From assembly GCA_907164885.2 (NCBI GenBank), contig OU015497.1, positions 64,128,077-64,192,076 of the forward strand: a DNA stretch of 64,000 bases, written 5' to 3'. Of this stretch, positions 34,109 through 49,307 are shown piece after piece; position 1 is the stretch's first letter, and each line of letters opens with the position of its first letter. Made by a program: the position numbers and the translations under genes. Under the pieces are notes generated by a model that had not been told where the DNA came from, ran no database searches, and was given only the letters and a program-made list of their open reading frames with translations. The stretch comes from Dolomedes plantarius (taxonomy: Eukaryota > Arthropoda > Arachnida > Araneae > Dolomedidae).

Positions 34109-34432
34109 TATAAGAAGATTGTTCTAGAAGCTATGGCGTGACCTCGTCCGATGCGGCGTGATGAGGTCAGGTGTCAAATTTAGTTGATGTACGCTCGTCC
34201 GACATATAAATTGTCACGTAGGAAGTATGTTTGAAATAAATCTTTGAAAATGTGACCGAACTTTCACCTCCTCCTTCCTGGAGTTGGATTTCAAAGTTTT
34301 TCTCCTTCATCCCTACCACTTCTATTGCCTGTTCCGGCACGACTACGCCCTGCAATCGTTCCAGTCTTCAACGTACCGTTAACGAGTCACCGCTCCTGAA
34401 TTTCATCGACCCCAATATCATTACACTTACTT

Positions 34433-34433
<1 letters not shown>

Positions 34434-34513
<80 letters not shown>
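34434..34513. repeat. (CA)n(TA)n microsatellite
   Basis: CA units pass into about 29 TA units. It lies between the LTR-like copy X and the pogo-type MITE at 34514. Confidence 0.9.
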
Positions 34514-34515
<2 letters not shown>

Positions 34516-35098
34516 GTGGAACTTTTCTATGGTGGCCAGTAATGGATCCGATAAAAAAAAGTGGTCGTTTAGATGGATAGCCATGGAAAAGAGATTTCTT
34601 CTATAACATTGGCTCTATGAGGTTTTTAATCAGTGTTTGTGCTTCCAATCCCCTTGTGGTAGGAAAACCTACACCAAGTCCAAAGGACCTAGGTCCTCAA
34701 ATCCTAGGCCCTTGGCGAAGGGTAGTAAGCAGCTTCACTTTAAGGCGAGGTGCCACTAGGGCTGCAGTCTGACTTGACCTCGAAGAACATAGGTCTCGTA
34801 ATTTTGAACCGAGTCAAGTGACGAGACCGGAACACTTGACCCCGCACCTCCAGAGATAAATTTGAGAACTTAGAGGACTTTGTAGCCACGACCTATTTTA
34901 CGTGCTCCAGCCACTATTAGTGAACATGGCGATGCATTTGCAGCGACGAGCATCGAACCAAGGACGTTCAGATCACTGGCCTGCTGCTCATGCCAACCGG
35001 GCCACCGCGTCCTCAATCTTTAATCAGTGCTGAACAAAATATGGTCGTTTAGAAAGGTGGCCGTTGAATAAGGGTAGCCGGCTAGAGAAGTTTCACTA
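34514..35098. mobile_element. pogo-type MITE carrying a nested SINE
   Basis: The ends CAGTGGAACTTTTCT and (inverted) TAGTGAAACTTCTCT are near-identical. GTGGTCGTTTAGA and ATGGTCGTTTAGAAAGGTGG appear as internal inverted/direct echoes. The right end runs into TATATATA. Without the SINE the element is about 190 bp and non-coding, that is, a MITE. Confidence 0.65.
34636..35018 (-). mobile_element. tRNA-derived SINE (minus strand) with target duplication
   Basis: The A box TGGCCCGGTTGG (34993-35004) and B box GGTTCGATGC (34950-34959) are on the minus strand. The flanking direct repeat TTTAATCAGTG (34625-34635 and 35019-35030) marks target-primed insertion into the MITE. It belongs to the same family as the SINE at 12440-12815 by the shared AATTTTGAACCGAGTCAAGT (34801-34820). 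Confidence 0.8.
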
Positions 35099-36084
35099 TA
35101 TATATATATAGTATTTTGCCCTATCAAAGAGTTAAGAACCACTCATCAAGTATGGAGAAAATTAATCCAGAGGGTCATGAATTACTGCTTTTGATAAATT
35201 AAGATGCAATTTTAACAAGGATTGTTTCGTGCGTGATACAATGAGTTTCAGTTGCATTTCTTTCAACTTTTTTGTTAGGTATTCCGAGCGGGCCTGCCCT
35301 CGTGAATTCGTAACGAAAATTATTGCTTATTTGAAATAAAAAATGTACTTAACTAGAAGATTTAATCGACTTTAACATTTTCTGTCCTTAAAAACAGCAA
35401 ATAAGTTTAAATTTCGTGTAAATTCTTACGTTCTACAAAATGCCAAAGACTGTTCCTTTGAATCAAGGACAAGAAGTCATTCAGTACAGGCTTGGATTGT
35501 ATTAATATCTATTAAATATTAATGCATATGGGTGAACGAGTGTGAATTAAGATACTTGGGGAGTAAATTTGAATTAACGTAAATAATTCTTTCACGTAAG
35601 CTCAGAATACAAGTCTTAGATAGCGACCCGATTGAGTGGATGAATTAATTCTTGCTCATTCAATTTTTGATTGAAACAGAATTGAAACTTCTCGAAATGT
35701 TTGGTTTAAAATACATCTGTAGGCAGTGTTACTCTTTGAAATGAAGTAAAAGTGTAGGTGGATTCCTAATTCTGTACAGTCGTGTCATAAATTCTCAAAC
35801 AAACGGCAACATTTGTTACTGCTGTAAAATTCATGCTAAACAAAATTTTCTTAAAACATGAAATTAAAATGCTTTTGAGCATTTTCCGGAACACTTAACT
35901 ACTCTATAAATTATGAAAACAAAGCGACAGTGCCAGCTAAAAGACTTATAAATATTTTGCAAGTGTACTCAAATTGTAATATTTGGCAAGTAATGCGAAA
36001 TGTTTTATTTTTCCGAATGCGGAGGCACTTCTCATCAAACATTCGCCTATACTACGCCGCGGTTTTACTGCCCATTTTATTATG
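35099..36084. other. Unassigned AT-rich DNA
   Basis: Nothing recognisable was found. A CAGTCGTGTCATAAATTCTC string after TA at 35775-35776 could be a transposon end, but no partner was found. Confidence 0.5.
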
Positions 36085-36235
36085 GTGGCACCATATAGGC
36101 GGACAGCCTTACCCCCTATGAAGGGACGACACAAACGGAGGCATTTTTCGTGGCGCGACGCCGGGATTCGAGCCGAGCATCCTCAGAATCAAAAACCAGC
36201 GCGCTGTACCACGGGGCCGCCACAAGCCTGTAACG
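36085..36235 (-). mobile_element. tRNA-derived SINE or tRNA relic (minus strand)
   Basis: On the minus strand the A box is TGGCGGCCCCGTGG (36209-36222) and the B box GGCTCGAATCCC (36163-36174), with a CGCGCTGG segment between them as in tRNA-derived SINE heads. The body after the B box is short (to about 36085) and GC-richer than its surroundings. The text between A and B boxes lacks a clean anticodon stem, so I do not call a functional tRNA. Confidence 0.65.
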
Positions 36236-36988
36236 TGAAATGTATAAATGTATAAATGCAAGTATACTCTGCTAAAGAGAAAATGTTATGTTACGAGCAT
36301 ATATTTACCAGGTAATCCGATTAGTCAAGGAAAATATAAAGGTATAGTTTTCCCCGTGACACTTTTCAAACAATAATTACTCTAAAAGTTTGAATACGGT
36401 TGAAGGACCCTCTCCGTGACGAGGCCTAACGGTACTTGGGTTCCTTTTTCTGTTGATTGGAATGCAGTACGTGACTGACGAATGAACTTGCTACGTTTTT
36501 AGCCTTGCTACGTTTTGCAAGCCTTTGCTTTTCCTTTATTTCTGTCCTTCAGTTTTAGTTAAATTCAGGTCGAGCATAAACTTAACTTTGTTTTTAAGAA
36601 CTTTCAACAACTCTTATTCATACTGAACCTCCTTGTGCATATAGCCGTTCGCTAGGTTAACCAAAATAGCTATTTCTCGCATAGTGTTTATTTATGAGCA
36701 AAAAGTATTAGATTATACGCATGAATAAGTAAATATAGAATGTCTGAAGAGGTTAATTCACGAAACGTGTCTCAGGGGCATAACAACTGAGTTCGTCAGT
36801 TCGTAAAATATTCATGAAAACGCTAAGTCGTAGAATTCTTGAGCGAGATCGTCATCAAGCGAAGGATTCGGCAATGGAAGCCTAAAACGTTTTACGGTAC
36901 TAGAATGGGACCTACAGATATGCAAAATACATTATTAAAGATGCAATCAATAGAAAAATATAGTAGTTAGAAACCAAGTTGATCAAAC
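36236..36988. other. Unassigned AT-rich DNA
   Basis: No gene or element was recognised. Confidence 0.5.
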
Positions 36989-39396
<2,408 letters not shown>

Positions 39397-40159
39397 CAGT
39401 CGAACCTCTATTTAACGAACCTCTATTTTGCGAATTTCTCTATTTTGCGAACTTTTCCTTGGAACCAAGAACGTTTCGCGAATTTCTTCGTAAAATAACC
39501 TCCAAATAGCGAAGTGCTCTCTCTATTAAACGAACTTTTTTTTGTGATCCAATATTTTTTCTCCATATTTCTGAAAATATTTCTGAACATTTCAAACTAA
39601 TTATTTCTTTTAACACATTTAACATATTAATTTTCTTTTAACACATTCCGACGCGGATTATAGATTGAAGGAAATATGCCTGATAGGGATTTTGGTGTAT
39701 TGCAAAGATGCGAGACGTATTATGAGAGAAAACACTTTTTCAAACAAAAAACTCAGACAAAATTAACAAACTTTATAAGAAATTAAATTTAAGGACTCAA
39801 GTGGTAATGTAAGTTTAAAATTACTTGTTATAATAAATGCGATAATGTCATTAAAATTTATTAATTTTAATAAAATTTTTTTAATTGAAAATACAGTGTA
39901 TTTCCGGACGTTTTGTTTTATTCTTATTTTCCTTGCAGATTTCTGTTTGATGGGTAAGATATATAAAACAAATAGACATTAATTTACAAAATAAAGGTGT
40001 GATAAACTAATTTTATTAATATTATTTAGGGTTTATGAATTTAAAATCTGTCTTGTATAGTTTAAAGTATTTTCAAAGGTAAATCTCTGTTTAACGAATT
40101 TTCCATATAACGAACTTTCTTTCGGGATTCAGCCACTCCGTTAAATAGAGGTCTGACTG
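39397..40159. mobile_element. Non-autonomous pogo/Tigger-type element (763 bp)
   Basis: The ends CAGTCGAACCTCTATTTAAC and (inverted) CAGTCAGACCTCTATTTAAC are flanked by TA (39395-39396, 40160-40161). Subterminal repeats of TTAACGAA/TTTGCGAA continue inward for about 150 bp on both sides. No transposase is recognisable inside, so it depends on a helper. Confidence 0.8.
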
Positions 40160-40254
40160 TAGTATTAAGTTTTGCCTTCTGAAGAGATTCGGACAATAAG
40201 TTTTCCCAAAATTATCATAGGCATTCATAAAACAAAAAAGGAAATTTCGACATA

Positions 40255-41061
40255 CGAGGGTCATTCTAAAAGTAAAGAACGTTTGTTTCTCTAGTCATTT
40301 TTATTCAAGATAATGAAAGAAAACTTATTGTACAACACATTTTGATATCTTACCTATTTTTCTACGTTGTTACCGTTCAAATTGAACCATTTGTCAAAGC
40401 GCTGTACCAGCTTTCCTATGCCTTCTGCATACTCACTTGCCGCCAAGTTTTTGAACCAGTCACTAACTTCCTCTTTCAGTTCGTCATCATTTTCATAGTG
40501 GTTTCCGCCCAAAAAATCCTTCAATTTGGTAAAAAAGTAAGTAATCACTGGGGGCCAAGTCCGGGCTTAAGGTGGGATGTTCAAAAACTTCCCAGTTAAA
40601 TTGCTGAAGCAAATTCCTTCGTCAACGCAGCAGCATGCGGACGAGCGAAGAAACACAATGCCGCTGGACAACAATCCAAGCCGTTTGTTTTGAATGGCAC
40701 GGCGTAGTCGGTGAAGGCAGTAAGCTGCGGCATTTAAAAATAATGCACTGTTTTCGAACTGAAGCTTCATTCATAATATTTTCCATAAACTTCAGTTATC
40801 TGTCAATAAATTTCAATAGGGCGAACGTGTTTTTGCATTCAGGAAGCGTATTACGCTACGAACCTCACACTTGGCGGGATCCTTAATTTTGTCACACATT
40901 TTAAAATCGCATAAATAAACAATAAATGACCGCAGCTGCTCGCTGTTAGCGTCAAACTGGCGAGAAAGATTTGACAAGTAAATTTCACGGCAGCGGGTGG
41001 TGGTGGGAGAATTAGGCGGCTCGTCAGATCAAAACGTTCTTTACTTTTAGAATGACCCTCG
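40255..41061 (-). mobile_element. Mariner element, internally deleted (807 bp)
   Basis: The ends CGAGGGTCATTCTAAAAGTA and its inverse (through AAAGAACGTT) are flanked by TA (40253-40254, 41062-41063). It contains the C-terminal half of a mariner transposase on the minus strand. Confidence 0.88.
40354..40790 (-). pseudogene. Mariner transposase C-terminal half (DD34D type), decayed
   Basis: On the minus strand a first frame gives RLGLLSSGIVFL, the strand before the second catalytic Asp. The expected HDNARPH is scrambled by a shift. A second frame gives SPDLAPSDYLLF with the third Asp intact (around 40560). A third frame (40354-40548) gives DDELKEEVSDWFKN and IGKLVQRFDKWFNLNG, the classic mariner C-terminus. 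The N-terminal HTH and the first Asp are missing. It is dead. Confidence 0.85.
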
Positions 41062-42606
41062 TATATCTTCCTTACCTCTTCCTGAAAGTATGGCTATTTT
41101 GAGACGTAACACTCTTCTAGCAGAGGTGCGATAATATTAACGACAGCGAATTAGAATCTTTAGTTTCTGTATTCTTTATTTACTACATTCTTTATAGTAC
41201 CACATACACCCGGAGTGTTCCATCAGGAGATAAATATCAGGAGAGGACAGAGTAATGCTGAGAAATCATGTGACATGAGTTTGGAAGTGTTGTTAAAATG
41301 CTATTTTTTGTAACTGATTTGTTTAGCAGTTAGAAAAACACCAATTAGCTACGTTCTGTCTTGCCTCTTCAAAATAATAACTAAATTTGTTTTAGAAATG
41401 AGTATTCACAAAAGATCAGATGGTATGGTGGTACCGATTGTATGGAAACCAAAAGCTTTAACAGAATTTCTTTCAAAGCTTTTATTGAATTCAAATCTCA
41501 TTATTTAGCAAGATGAATCTAAAACCTTTCAACTTATGAAAATGATGAACTCCATTGGTGTCTCCCATCAAACACATGCTACTCTTACAGATGTATAATT
41601 AACTTTTAAAAAAAGCTCAAACAATAGAACTATCAATTGAAGTTATTTCTGCACTTTTATTTTCAGTTTTGGTTAATTTTTTATGAATGGTAAAGGAAAT
41701 CTACGGTCTGTGTAATTAATAAAAATAAGTAAATAAAGATATTTAATTAAAAATATTCAATTATTTAAAAATGCCAACTGTAAGTCAGTATTTGAAATAA
41801 TAGGACAACTTTTTTTCGTGGGGGGGGGGGGGAGAGAAAATTTACTGTGTTATTATACAAAAAGATATATGCATTGTGCATTTAAAAAAATCATTCGCTC
41901 ACGCAAAAATAAAGACCGCTAAGGATATTGTTTTAAATTATGTTAAGACTGAAGTCAAACTTGTGTAAATTTAATTACGATTGTTTCCGCCATGCTTCAT
42001 TTAAATAAACTCCCAATAACTGGAAAGCAAATTACCAAATTGAGTAATACATACAAAAACAGATAAAACGGTGTCTTAATACATGTCAGAGACACAACAT
42101 TAAAATTGTCAGAGCAATCATAAACATGTGAGACTGACTCTTGCGATGCGGGGCCATCTCCTTGCCATTTAATTATCTAGCATGCAAGGCAGCAAATCAT
42201 CCTAATTAAGTATTGTTACGGAAGTACGTTCATTACACTAAATTCTCTAATATACCCATACTAAAAGTGCTAAATTGGAATAATAAACTTCGATTTCATA
42301 TTTAATGAAATTTCCGCCGCAGATTTGAAATTGATTTGACGAGAAACGCTTCATATCATGATTATTCATTTATGAACCTTCGTTTTGCAATTAGAGAGCG
42401 CTGCCTGAAATTTCAAAAATTAATTATACACCTATCCTGCTTGAGTAATTCAGATCTGAAGGAAACATGGAAATTCAATCTCTTCTGGATGTAACATAAT
42501 GAAGCTATTAAATGAAATTATTTTAATAATGGAAATGGTGGATACTTTGAAAAGGAAATCGAGTATTTCCCTAGCCTCCAAACATAAATACAAATATTAT
42601 TTCACT
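41062..42606. other. Unassigned AT-rich DNA
   Basis: No gene was recognised. There is a poly(G) run at about 41820-41832. Confidence 0.5.
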
Positions 42607-43575
42607 AAACTGATCAGGAATGCTTAGAGATTTTTTTTGCCGGTAAATATGATTTGTACGTAATACGAATGTTAATACATCAGAGTTTATATTCTAGTGA
42701 TAGTTATATTAATTTGCATATTGTCGTGGTATATAAACATTACATTAAGTTCAACTTGTCCGATGTTTGTACAACAAAATTGGGTCATCGGTATGGTGAT
42801 AATAATTGTAATTTTGCGTTTAAGATGTAGATAAGAGACTTCTATAAACTGATTAGGAATGTTTATAAATATTTATTACCAGTATCTATAATTTGTATGT
42901 TATACGTACATTAATATATCATAAAGAGTTAACATTGCAAAGATATTTATATTAATTTGCATAATGTCGTGGTTCAACATTACATCATGTTTGTACAACA
43001 AAATAAAGTCCTCGGAATGATGATAATAATTATTATTATTGTGTTTGAAGATGTAAAAAGGAGACTTATGTAAACTGATTAGGAATGCTTAAAAATAATT
43101 TTTGCCAGTACATTCAATTTGTACGCAACGCACACGTTAATCTATCGCCTAGTGTTTATATTCTAGTAATACTTACAATAATTTACATATTAGGTCGTGA
43201 TCAACATTACATTCATATTCGCCTTGGGTGATGTTTCTACAACAAAATTACGTCATTGGAATGACGATAATAATTACAATTTTCATTAAAGATGTAGAAA
43301 AGAGACTTCTGTAAACTGATTAGGAATGTTTAAAGTATTTTTTTGTCAGTTTCTATAATTTGTATGTAGTACGTATATTAATATATCACTTAGAGTTTAT
43401 ATTGTAGAAATAGTTACAATAATTTGCATAGTATCATGGTTCACAATTACATTATGTTCAACTTGTTGTTGGTTATACAAGAAATTGTGATGTTTGTACG
43501 AGAAAATTAGGTCACCAGAATGGTGATAATAATTGTTAAATTTACGATGAATGTGTATAAAAGAGACATCGGTCA
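42607..43575. repeat. Satellite-like tandem array, ~4 units of 228-262 bp
   Basis: Units start at 42607, 42846, 43072 and 43313, each with AAACTGAT(C/T)AGGAATG. They share AATTTGTA(C/T)G(T/C)A, TAATTTGCATA(T/A)T(G/A)TCGTGG, TTCAACTTG and a GATGATAATAATT stretch. Diverged units and local indels indicate an old array. Confidence 0.85.
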
Positions 43576-44187
43576 TGAAACTTAACTAATTAAATCTCTT
43601 AAATGAAGATACTGAAGGAGGAATTTGTTTGAATACATTCATCACCAAGAAATTTGTCTTTTTATTAATAGAGATAATTAGACACTTGAAAAACACTAAG
43701 TGTAAAGAACTAATCTCAACAATATTATCAGCTCTATGGTTTTAAACAATATTTCAGTGTTACTGATTGTATGATATAAGCCTGTATGTTTTGAATCACA
43801 TGAAGTTGTCATTTTCTCTAAAGCCAATCTTTCGTCTATAGATATACGACACATTTCGTAAGCATAGTTTTAACATAGATTTCGTAGAACTAAATATTAT
43901 ATTAGATGATAATCCTATAATATCTACTAACTTAAAATATCTACGAGCCTCGTAACAGAAATAGCCTCCCTGCCAAGACCAATTTTATGGTCACTGTCAC
44001 TGCCACATAAATAAATTTTATTTGGGTGTTAAACATAGAATCTCTCAATGAAAGCATGTAGGCACAATTTTGATTATTTGTAACTCATTTAATTCCGCAT
44101 CCGTTGATATGAATATCACGTATATAGAAATTAATAAAATATTTCCTTATAATTACTTCTTATTTATTTATTCATCTCTCTCTTGTT
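43576..44187. other. Unassigned AT-rich DNA
   Basis: No gene or element was recognised. Confidence 0.5.
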
Positions 44188-44303
<116 letters not shown>

Positions 44304-46369
44304 AACAAGCGAGTGCCATTGGAAGAAAAAACAGTGGCTTATTTATTCGTAAGATATTTGGTGTCTTCTAGCTACCAGGCCCACGAGATCCCGAGGTTAA
44401 TATGCTTGAGGAAACGAGAGGCGTTAACAAAAGATATAACCTCAGTGGAGTAACAGCGTAAGACTCTGGACAGAACCTGGAAGACTGAACTTACGTGAAG
44501 AAGGGAAATAGATTATAGTTGCAAGTTACATGTTTATTATCAATAACATTCCGAAATACACAATTGTATCTCGGGAAATAACTTCAGTTTAAAAACGGAT
44601 ACATTATTTAATGTTTTTAAGGCATTTCTTTTGTAATGACACGAGGTTGAATTTTTTCCCAGTCTAGGAAGTTGCAAACATTTTGTAAGTTAAATAACTA
44701 TTTAGGTTGTTTATAATGTTTTAACCCCTTAAATTTGTTTTATCACAACTCATTTTCTTGTGATATCATTTACTTGGACATAATTTGCAAATACCTGAAA
44801 GATTTGCAGCTTGCAGATAGTGCGATAAGTTTCTTTTAAAGGGTGTGTTGGGTTAAAATGTGAGGGTTGGCCAAAAATAAACCCGAGTTAATGTCACTGG
44901 GTAATACTTTTTTAACCACAAAATGTGATAGACGATAGTTCCTTCCGAAGTGAGTTAGTTGAATACTCGTTGTCAGTAAAAATTCAGCATTAGTAATTCC
45001 TTTCTTTCCAGAGTGCTCATCAGTTATGACTTGCTGAGAAGACCATAATAAGTGAGTTATCTAAGTCCAACGCTGCAGATGTATAATTGTTTAGAACCGC
45101 CCAAAAAGAAGGACTCTATACATTTTGTCATCTTCTTGTGCTGTAAATTTTGTACTACAATTCGTGGTGGATGATGGCTCTTTGCGAAATTAGCTGGTTG
45201 ATTGCACTTGCCAGCCACCATTTAAGATGTAGAGGAATTCCGCCTTTGGAATTCCTTTACCTCCAGTGTAATCACCGGTCATGTCCTTCTGAGGAGCACG
45301 TAGCAAGTGTCAAACCTGGGTCCAAGGCTACCTGTACACTGGAGATAGATATTGTCACTAGATACTGTCGCGCTTTAAGTGGTATTTCTAATTTCATAGC
45401 CTCACATAATATAGAATAACCAGAATGCGCAATTTTATTTTTTCAGTCAGTCTAGTGAATAACAATGTATATTGGATGTGAATATTCTTTAAGTTGACCC
45501 GCATTTATATATTAATTTATTAAGTTACAATGCTTATCTAATTCTTTCAAGTTTGAGTCCAGCGGTTTCTTTCTGTACCGAAATTAATCAGATCAACCCC
45601 TTCCTTCTCGTTCCCGTTAAAATTACAGGGTGAGGTTTTGCCCTCTATTTCTCGTGCCCGTGATATTTCGGGTCTGGAGTGTTCAAAGGTAAAACACCAA
45701 AAAGATTGAAAACAATCCATTTCATTTACCCTGAAAATTTTTTATTTCTTATTTTACATATCAGATGGCAGCACCAGTCTATTTATAATGTAATTGGGGA
45801 TGGGTATTTTTTTTTTTCAAATTAGATGTGGCAGATTAAGAAATAAATGGAATCCTCCGGAAAAAATAGGCACTTTTTCTTACTGTTTTCCTAAAGATTA
45901 TGCGATCGTTAAGCGCTTAAGTGCTGAGCTCAAGGATCTTTTCATATTTTTACTAAGGTATCCAAAATTAGGTACATAACATTTACATTTAATATTAAAG
46001 TTATTAGGGTATTAACATTTAATATTGAGGTATATAACATTTTCATATTTTGCCAAGGTATTCATATTTTTTCTCAGATTATGTATTAAACTCAAGAAGC
46101 TTTTCATAATATTGCTAAGGATGTATTTCCAGTCGTTGAATAAAATTCTTTACCGTTTTATTCCTAAATAAGGCCTCTCTTTAGAACAAATTCATTACAT
46201 TAATAAGTACCTGCTTAATGTGAATATCTTACATAGTATTAACTAAAATCTTTTATTATGATACCCTTGAGAGTTAGAGGACGTCAAGTAATTTCGAAAC
46301 TATTGGGAATACTATTAAATATTTGAAAACAAGGCCTATTCTAATACACAAAATTGCAGAGTCCATTGT
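44304..46369. other. Unassigned DNA
   Basis: No gene was recognised. A GC-richer patch (about 45150-45380) has an 89-codon plus-strand frame without a recognisable domain; it may be an old repeat. Confidence 0.45.
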
Positions 46370-47660
46370 TGTTTTAAAGATGTTTACTGCTAAAAAGAGC
46401 ATAGGGGCATATAAATGTTCGTAAAGCTTAATTAACATCTAATCTTAATATTTTGAACATATATCAAAAGTCATCTGGTCTATATTTAAACTTATTTTTA
46501 CAATAACTCTGCAATCAAATTAACATAACTTAATCGTTTATCAAATAATATGACCATCATGTAAAAAGATGTCAAGTAAGATTTGTCAAATAATATAACA
46601 AATAACGAGATAACGTTAAATAATTCACCAGAAAAGTTTTTCATTTTCTATTTTTTTAGTGTATTTGTCTATAAATACGCCAGTTCTCAAAAGATGTTCA
46701 CCGTTAAAAAGGGTATAATGCAATATAAATTTATACATAACATCATTAACGTCTAATCTGAATATTATAAAGTGATATCAAAATTTATCGCTTGAATAAT
46801 TAAAATTATTTTAACTCTCTAATAAAATTTACATATCTTAATTGTTTGTGAAATAATGCAATCCGTTTGTCAAATAATGTCAAGAAATGAGAATTATTTG
46901 TCAAATAATATGCCAAACAATATTTGTCAAATAACGTCAAATAAATCTCTAGAAAAGTTTTGCAATTTTTATATTTGTAGTATATATGTCTATAAATACG
47001 CAAGTTCTCAAAAGATATTTACTTCTAAAAAGGGTCTCGTGGGTTAAAAAAGTTCATACAATTTAATTAACATCTAATCTTAATATTCTGAAAAAATATC
47101 AAAATTTATCTGGTTAACATTTAAGCTTATTTTATAAATAACTCCCTATTAAACTAGACATAACTTAATAGTTTGTCAAATAAAAAGATTAGTTTGCCAA
47201 ATAACGTCAAGAAAGGAGAATTATTTGTCAAATAATATGCCGAGTTTTTTTTTGTGAAATAGAGTCAAATAAATCTGAAGAATTTTTTTTTCGATTTTTA
47301 TTTTTGTAGTATATCTATCTATTACTACATAAGTTCTCAAAAGACTATTACCTCTAAAATTAACATAATTAATTAAGTTATATGAACATAAATGTTCATA
47401 CTATAACTTAATTAACATCTAATCTGAATATTCCGAAGAAGTGTCACAATATATCTGGTTTAAATTAAAATTTCTTTTAAAACTAACTCACTAATAAATA
47501 CCATAATCATTTATCAAATAATGTCAAGTAACGAGAATATTTGTCAAATATGCCAAAAATTTTTTTCAAATAATATCAAGTAAATCTCCAAAAAAGTTTT
47601 TCGATTTTTTTTCGTAGTATATATGTCTATAAATGTATTAAGTTCTCAATTTATTTTCAT
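46370..47660. repeat. Satellite-like tandem array, ~4 units of 313-346 bp
   Basis: Landmarks TAATTAACATCTAATCTTAA at 46429 and 47063 and variants at 46742 and 47409 define the period. Each unit also has TCTCAAAAGAT, TATATGTCTATAAATAC and several TTTGTCAAATAA blocks, some as the palindrome ATTATTTGTCAAATAAT (for example 46884-46900). No coding potential. Confidence 0.85.
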
Positions 47661-48592
47661 GAGAATAAAAATTATGTGACAATTTATTGGACTGAAGTTA
47701 GTCGAAATAGATTAAAAACACAAACCCTGCATGAATGTAAAATGCATTGATACTTTAATAATATTGCGTAGCTCTGTATTTATACTTTCTAGTAATGCAT
47801 TGTGAAGGACGAAACCTTCTTTCTTTCGATGTAAATAAATAAATCCCTACGACTGTCTCTCGCAATGCATATTACATAAGAAATACTTCTATAAAATTCT
47901 GTATTCCTTAGCAGCCAAGATATATTTTGTTTCTCAAAACAATCTTTTATTTCTATCAAATAGGTCTAAAAAAGCAATACGGAAGAATATATTTATTTTT
48001 AATACAAAATAAGCCCAGGGGTCAGAGTTTTATCAGATTATGCCGCTTTGCTCAGAAATCTCTTATTCAGAACACAAGGTTTTCCTGGAATACTTTTTGT
48101 TATTCTTGCTTCTAAGTATTTTGTTCAATAATAGGTTTCATCTTTCCTTCGGAAAGATTCTGTGCTCTTGTAAATATTTGTATTCTGATGATGAAAAAAA
48201 AATAACTCACAGACTTTACAGCTGTTTTTCTTTTGAATTGAAGAAAATCCTTTTTTTTTTTACCTATTAGATGTTAAATTTTTAATTATGTGTTTACATA
48301 TTATTTAAGAGCATTAAAAATGTAATTTTCTCGTATCTTTTTAATACATTTTATGGACAATAAGACAAAGAGGTTTTAGAAGGAATGTATTTAATAATAT
48401 TTTGAAAATAATAGGCGAGTAATAAAAAAGACTAGCTATAATTAATTTAATATCAAATCCAAATATCGTTATTTGTGTATTTGCGTGTTCATGAAAGATA
48501 ACTGAATTTGTATTTACCTGGAAAAACTTTTTAGTCCCGGGTATAACACTTTTTTCTCATTAGATTAAACATACACATGTTTATGGTTATAG

Positions 48593-48594
<2 letters not shown>
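47661..48594. other. Unassigned AT-rich DNA
   Basis: No gene or repeat family was recognised. Confidence 0.5.

Positions 48595-48635
<41 letters not shown>
48595..48635. repeat. (TA)n microsatellite
   Basis: About 20 TA units directly precede the LTR-like copy Y, as they do before copy X. Confidence 0.9.
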
Positions 48636-48637
<2 letters not shown>

Positions 48638-48641
48638 TGTA

Positions 48642-49220
48642 TGAAACAATAACGTTTCCTTTCATTAACTTTATTTTACCGCAATAGAACATAGTCCCTC
48701 ATTTATGAATTCGACCTATGTATTCCAAATTAATCCATTAGTTTATCCCTTAAAGCCTAGCTTATATAAGCGTTATATAACGAAGAATATTCCACGACAT
48801 TTGACGTCTGACGCGATCATCTTCTGATGTGGCGTGATTGGGGTCAGCTGTCACCTTTCAGCCAATTTAAAGATTTGCTCGCCTCTACCTCTCGAGAATC
48901 CGAGCATCTCTGTTAGCTTTTGTGTGTTCGTAGTAGAACCCAACATGACGTGAGTTTTAGCTCTCCGTCAGTTACTTCGCAGCGTTGCGCTGCCGAGGTT
49001 TTCCCCGTTACCCGCGATGTCGAGCAGCATTTCCTTCAAATAAAGACTATGTTACGAACCAGCTGCATCTTTCTTTCTGGTGTGGATTCAAATTATTTCT
49101 TCTTCATCCCAGCCACTTCCATTGCCTGATCCAGAACGACTACCTCTTGCAATGGTTCCAGACTTCACGGTTCCGTTAACAATTCACCTCTCCGTTATCA
49201 TCAAAAGAATTTCAGTTACC

Positions 49221-49226
<6 letters not shown>
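48642..49226 (+). mobile_element. LTR-like element, copy Y (585 bp, uninterrupted)
   Basis: It starts TGAAACAATAACG, ends ACCATTACA and aligns along its length with the two halves of copy X. It has a TATATAAG promoter-like box (48771-48778) and an AATAAA signal (49039-49044), the layout of an LTR. No internal coding region or second LTR lies nearby, so it would be a solo LTR or a non-coding element that looks like one. The alternative is a microsatellite-associated MITE. Confidence 0.55.

Positions 49227-49304
<78 letters not shown>
49225..49304. repeat. (CA)n(TA)n microsatellite
   Basis: It lies between LTR-like copy Y and the SINE at 49306, with the same CA-then-TA order as at 34434-34513. 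Confidence 0.9.

Positions 49305-49305
<1 letters not shown>

Positions 49306-49307
<2 letters not shown>

Larger units (their letters stand above)
32519..34425 (+). mobile_element. LTR-like element, copy X (split by a pogo insertion)
   Basis: Outside the nested pogo element, the sequence is alignable with 48642-49226. Shared text includes CCTTCATTAACTTTGTCTTA, TCTTATCGCAACAGAACAT, a (G)ATG(C/T)GGCGTGAT block, TTCATCCC(T/A), CACTTCTATTGCCTG and CGTTAAC. It begins TG, ends CA, and has TATA-like (34205-34210) and AATAAA-like (34236-34241) sequences in promoter/poly(A) order, as in a solo LTR. No coding sequence is attached. Without the insertion it is about 460 bp, shorter than copy Y. The family is unknown. 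Confidence 0.55.

Noticed and set aside
35775..35830. TACAGTCGTGTCATAAATTC as a transposon end
   Set aside because: No inverted partner or target duplication was found within several kilobases.
36155..36235. Possible tRNA gene on the minus strand
   Set aside because: A and B boxes are present but I cannot draw a full cloverleaf with an acceptor stem; a SINE head or tRNA relic is safer.
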